A DNA stretch of 7,713 bases from an uncultured Porphyromonadaceae bacterium (GTDB taxonomy: Bacteria; Bacteroidota; Bacteroidia; Bacteroidales; CAMTPD01): positions 1 through 7,713 of the forward strand of contig CAMTPD010000052.1 in NCBI GenBank assembly GCA_947074265.1, read 5' to 3'. Positions within the stretch are counted from its first letter, which is position 1. Every line of letters begins with the position of its first letter. The notes under the pieces were generated by a model that saw only the letters and a list, made by a program, of their open reading frames with translations, was not told the DNA's origin and searched no databases. Shown in pieces: positions 5,725 to 7,713 of the stretch. Position numbers and translations under genes: made by a program.

Positions 5725-6903
5725 TTACTGTGGAATAACAAAAGGAGACGGAACCTGATTAGGCAAGAAGTCTTCTTTCGAGTTGTTTGTGTCTTGAAGG
5801 ATGGTGCGATCGCCTTCGGTGCGTAGTACTTTGCGGCGCACTACAAGTCCGCTGTTGGCATTGTCGCAATAGCTATATCCCGCATCGATTGCAGCAGGAA
5901 GTGCTTTTTGGCTCAGTGCATTGTGCTGACTCAACTCTACACCGTCGAGAATCAAATCGGCAGGGATACCATAGCGGTATACTACTTTGCCGGCTGCATT
6001 GGTTGTTTTTACTTTATTCTTTTCTAAGAAAGTAGGCATATCGGTGTCGGGCTTGAAGATAAAGTAAGAGCGGTAGCCGCGGTTGTGAAGTATCCATACG
6101 CTCAACGAATAGCTGTAGTGTTTGATTAGGTTTGGTACCTCGGGAACATCTACATCAAGTGCATGCTCGTCGTACCATTCGAAGTGTGCTTTCGAAAGAT
6201 CTACCGGAGAGTTCGGGTTCAATGCTTTGTGATTAGAACCGTTGCTTGCAAGCACGATGCTCTGACCCGGTTGTACCGGATAGTCGGTTCCGTTGCCGGG
6301 GATTCCGTAGATGGTGCCGGCTGCTACTTGTGAAGGCAATAGGTCTGTCCAAGCCGTAGCAGGGTTGATGGTGGTATGTTCCGACTCGCTGATGCAAAGT
6401 CCGTCTGCATACAATACCTGATCGGTGTTGTTGTATAGCTCGATGTATTGATCTTGCCAGTAGTTGCCGTTAGACGGTGTCTTCGATCCCGAGAAGTAGA
6501 TTTCTTTGATTACCCAGCTTTTTGAAAGCGGTGCGGCTTCGAGCGTTGCAATTAGTGTTTGCTCTTTTCCGCTTACTGCCACGTTTTGATTGGCGTATTG
6601 GAATACTACGGATTGGTCGATGCCTTCAACTTGATGCGACTTCTCGCCCTTGATGCTGATGTGGTAGAGTCCGTCGCTCAAAAGAAGCGAAGCTGTACCA
6701 TCGGCTTCTGTGGTTGCTTTTGTTGTGGCATTGGATGATGTTCCGGTAGCTTCAACGCTGAAGTCTGCTTTATCTGCCCAACTGTAATTGTCGGGCAAGT
6801 TGATTTGAACTTTCAGGGTTGTAAACTGTGCTTCGTCTTTGTCGTTAGAACATGCACTGAAGAATAGCGTGATTAGTAACGCTAGAAATGTACTTTTTTT
6901 CAT
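5725..6903 (-). CDS. DUF4876-type surface lipoprotein
   Basis: The product is 392 residues. The lipoprotein signal peptide ends at FFSAC, with C18 as the lipidated residue. The following SNDKDE contains the acidic/lysine pattern of Bacteroidota lipoprotein export signals, so surface exposure is likely. Residues about 27-125 look like a beta-sandwich, with a DGLYHISIKG strand typical of carboxypeptidase-regulatory or Ig-like folds. From about 130 a second domain begins (WVIKEIYFSGS, then QYIELYNNTDQVLYADGL), resembling lamin-tail-like domains. The C-terminal part has VVRRKV followed by DTNNSKEDF (371-379), which I associate with DUF4876. No catalytic motif is evident, so a binding or scaffolding role is likely. 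The gene starts 10 bases after the TonB receptor stop, suggesting that the lipoprotein works with the receptor. The start has no Shine-Dalgarno motif, only AT-rich sequence, as usual in this phylum. Confidence 0.85.
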   Translation of the reverse strand: MKKSTFLALLITLFFSACSNDKDEAQFTTLKVQINLPDNYSWADKADFSVEATGTSSNATTKATTEADGTASLLLSDGLYHISIKGEKSHQVEGIDQSVVFQYANQNVAVSGKEQTLIATLEAAPLSKSWVIKEIYFSGSKTPSNGNYWQDQYIELYNNTDQVLYADGLCISESEHTTINPATAWTDLLPSQVAAGTIYGIPGNGTDYPVQPGQSIVLASNGSNHKALNPNSPVDLSKAHFEWYDEHALDVDVPEVPNLIKHYSYSLSVWILHNRGYRSYFIFKPDTDMPTFLEKNKVKTTNAAGKVVYRYGIPADLILDGVELSQHNALSQKALPAAIDAGYSYCDNANSGLVVRRKVLRTEGDRTILQDTNNSKEDFLPNQVPSPFVIPQ

Positions 6904-6913
6904 ATCAATAGTT

Positions 6914-7522
6914 TTATAATGTTATCATTAGCTCTGCTCCGAACGAAGGGGTTGTTCTGCTTCTTCGTGTTACTTGCAGGTTGTCGGTATACGACGGACT
7001 GTACTCGAACAGTCGGTTTACATAGAAGGAGCAGCGAAGGTGTTTACCCAATTCTTTGGTGGCTTTTAGGTTTACACCGAACGATACGGGCTTTTTACTC
7101 GGTAAGAAATAACTGTTTGAGAATGTCTTAACGAGGTATCTAAGCTCGGGGTCTGCTGCAGATTCTTCTGTAAAGGGGCGTTCTATTCCGTCTTTGCCGA
7201 AGTAAGAAACGGGAACTCCCGCATACTCTTTTATTTGGGTGCGTTCGAACCAAATACACTGTATGGTCGTGGTAAAGAATAGTCCGAACCTTGGTATGTG
7301 CGTATTGAAGAAGCAGTTTGTATTGAAGCGAGAACTTACCCGCTGGTCTGTTGCTTCGTATTTGCCTACATACGAGTAGGGTTTGTTGTTGATAAAGATT
7401 GAGTATGTATCGTAAACCGGCATGCTATAGCTACCCGATGTATGATAGTAGGCTCCGTTGAGTTGCACGGTTGTATAGAGTGCTTCAATCTTTGGAAACT
7501 GTATGTCGGATTCGAAGCCTTG
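6914..7522 (-). pseudogene. TonB-dependent receptor, C-terminal fragment
   Basis: About 202 residues of clear receptor sequence are present, from QGFESDIQFPKIEAL through RFNTNCFFNTHIPRFGL and HLRCSFYVNRLFEYSPSY to the end PSFGAELMITL. These match the last strands of large Bacteroidota TonB receptors, in which a gate-and-barrel protein of roughly 800-1000 residues imports a nutrient or cofactor. The same frame continues to a stop at 7598-7600, but residues upstream of about 7522 no longer look like a receptor. The plug, the TonB box and most of the barrel are missing, so the gene is 5'-truncated by a rearrangement or insertion. A GTG at 7468 could start a short product, but it would lack a signal peptide. 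The intact gene would have been first in the operon. An assembly join cannot be excluded. Confidence 0.75.
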
Positions 7523-7713
7523 CCACAGAAAGAGAGCAAGCGAGCAATGGTGAAAATGAAAGCCAGAGATAGTGAGTGTCCCTGTGAAAAAAGGAGCTTA
7601 CAGCAAGGCAGCGTAATGCAATCATGCTCCTGTGTGCATTCTATCTGCTCTAATAGAGAACGCAGAAAGCCTCATTTTAGCCCAGCCACTTTCTCATGAA
7701 AGAGCAGCCAGCC
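7523..7713. other. Foreign-looking right edge at the receptor break
   Basis: This DNA occupies the place where the rest of the receptor gene should be. All three minus-strand frames carry stops soon after the junction, and none reads as receptor sequence. A 46-residue minus-strand frame starting MIALRCLAVS and a plus-strand frame crossing the junction are both unconvincing. A small hairpin with bulge sits at 7644-7666 (TCTGC and GCAGA outer arms, TCTA and TAGA inner arms). No transposase gene or terminal inverted repeat can be judged, because only one side of the joint is in the window. It may be the edge of an insertion sequence, a small repeat element or a rearranged segment. Confidence 0.4.

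Noticed and set aside
7442..7699. Plus-strand open frame of 85 codons at the right edge
   Set aside because: It crosses the junction between receptor sequence and unrelated DNA, is antisense to the receptor fragment, and has no recognisable family.

Overview
The window reads as chromosome of a Bacteroidota bacterium, most likely order Bacteroidales. Moderate GC, AT-rich gene starts without Shine-Dalgarno motifs, a TonB-dependent receptor C-terminus of the Bacteroides type, and lipoprotein, outer-membrane and inner-membrane families (DUF4876, DUF6850, DUF4857) that I know only from this phylum all point there. An oral Porphyromonas/Prevotella-like host is a guess from the style of the intergenic repeats. 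Family names are recognised from the protein sequences, not from a search.

Every convincing gene lies on the minus strand and reads from right to left as one probable operon: the 3' part of a TonB-dependent receptor (6914-7522, cut off at its 5' side), a DUF4876-type surface lipoprotein (5725-6903), a DUF6850-type outer-membrane beta-barrel (4204-5715), an ABC ATPase (3296-4192), a six-helix ABC-2-like permease (2611-3282), and a DUF4857-type membrane-anchored protein (669-1892). Gaps between the first five genes are 9-13 bases. The operon ends in a strong minus-strand hairpin terminator at about 594-647. Together the products would place a receptor, a surface lipoprotein and a barrel in the outer membrane, and an ATP-driven complex in the inner membrane with a large periplasmic domain. 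The substrate is unknown. The layout suggests an envelope-spanning transport or assembly machine without a characterised function that I know of.

Three stretches carry no gene I can support. The left 590 bases hold an unresolved edge (1-131), a degenerate tandem array of about thirteen 22-bp units (about 132-422) containing a perfect 12-bp inverted repeat, and plain AT-rich DNA. The 718 bases between permease and DUF4857 (1893-2610) hold hairpins, a 53-bp direct repeat pair and a 21-bp direct repeat, looking like inserted repetitive DNA inside the operon. The right edge (7523-7713) is non-coding-looking DNA that replaces the N-terminal part of the receptor gene, so the receptor is probably a disrupted gene or the product of a rearrangement.
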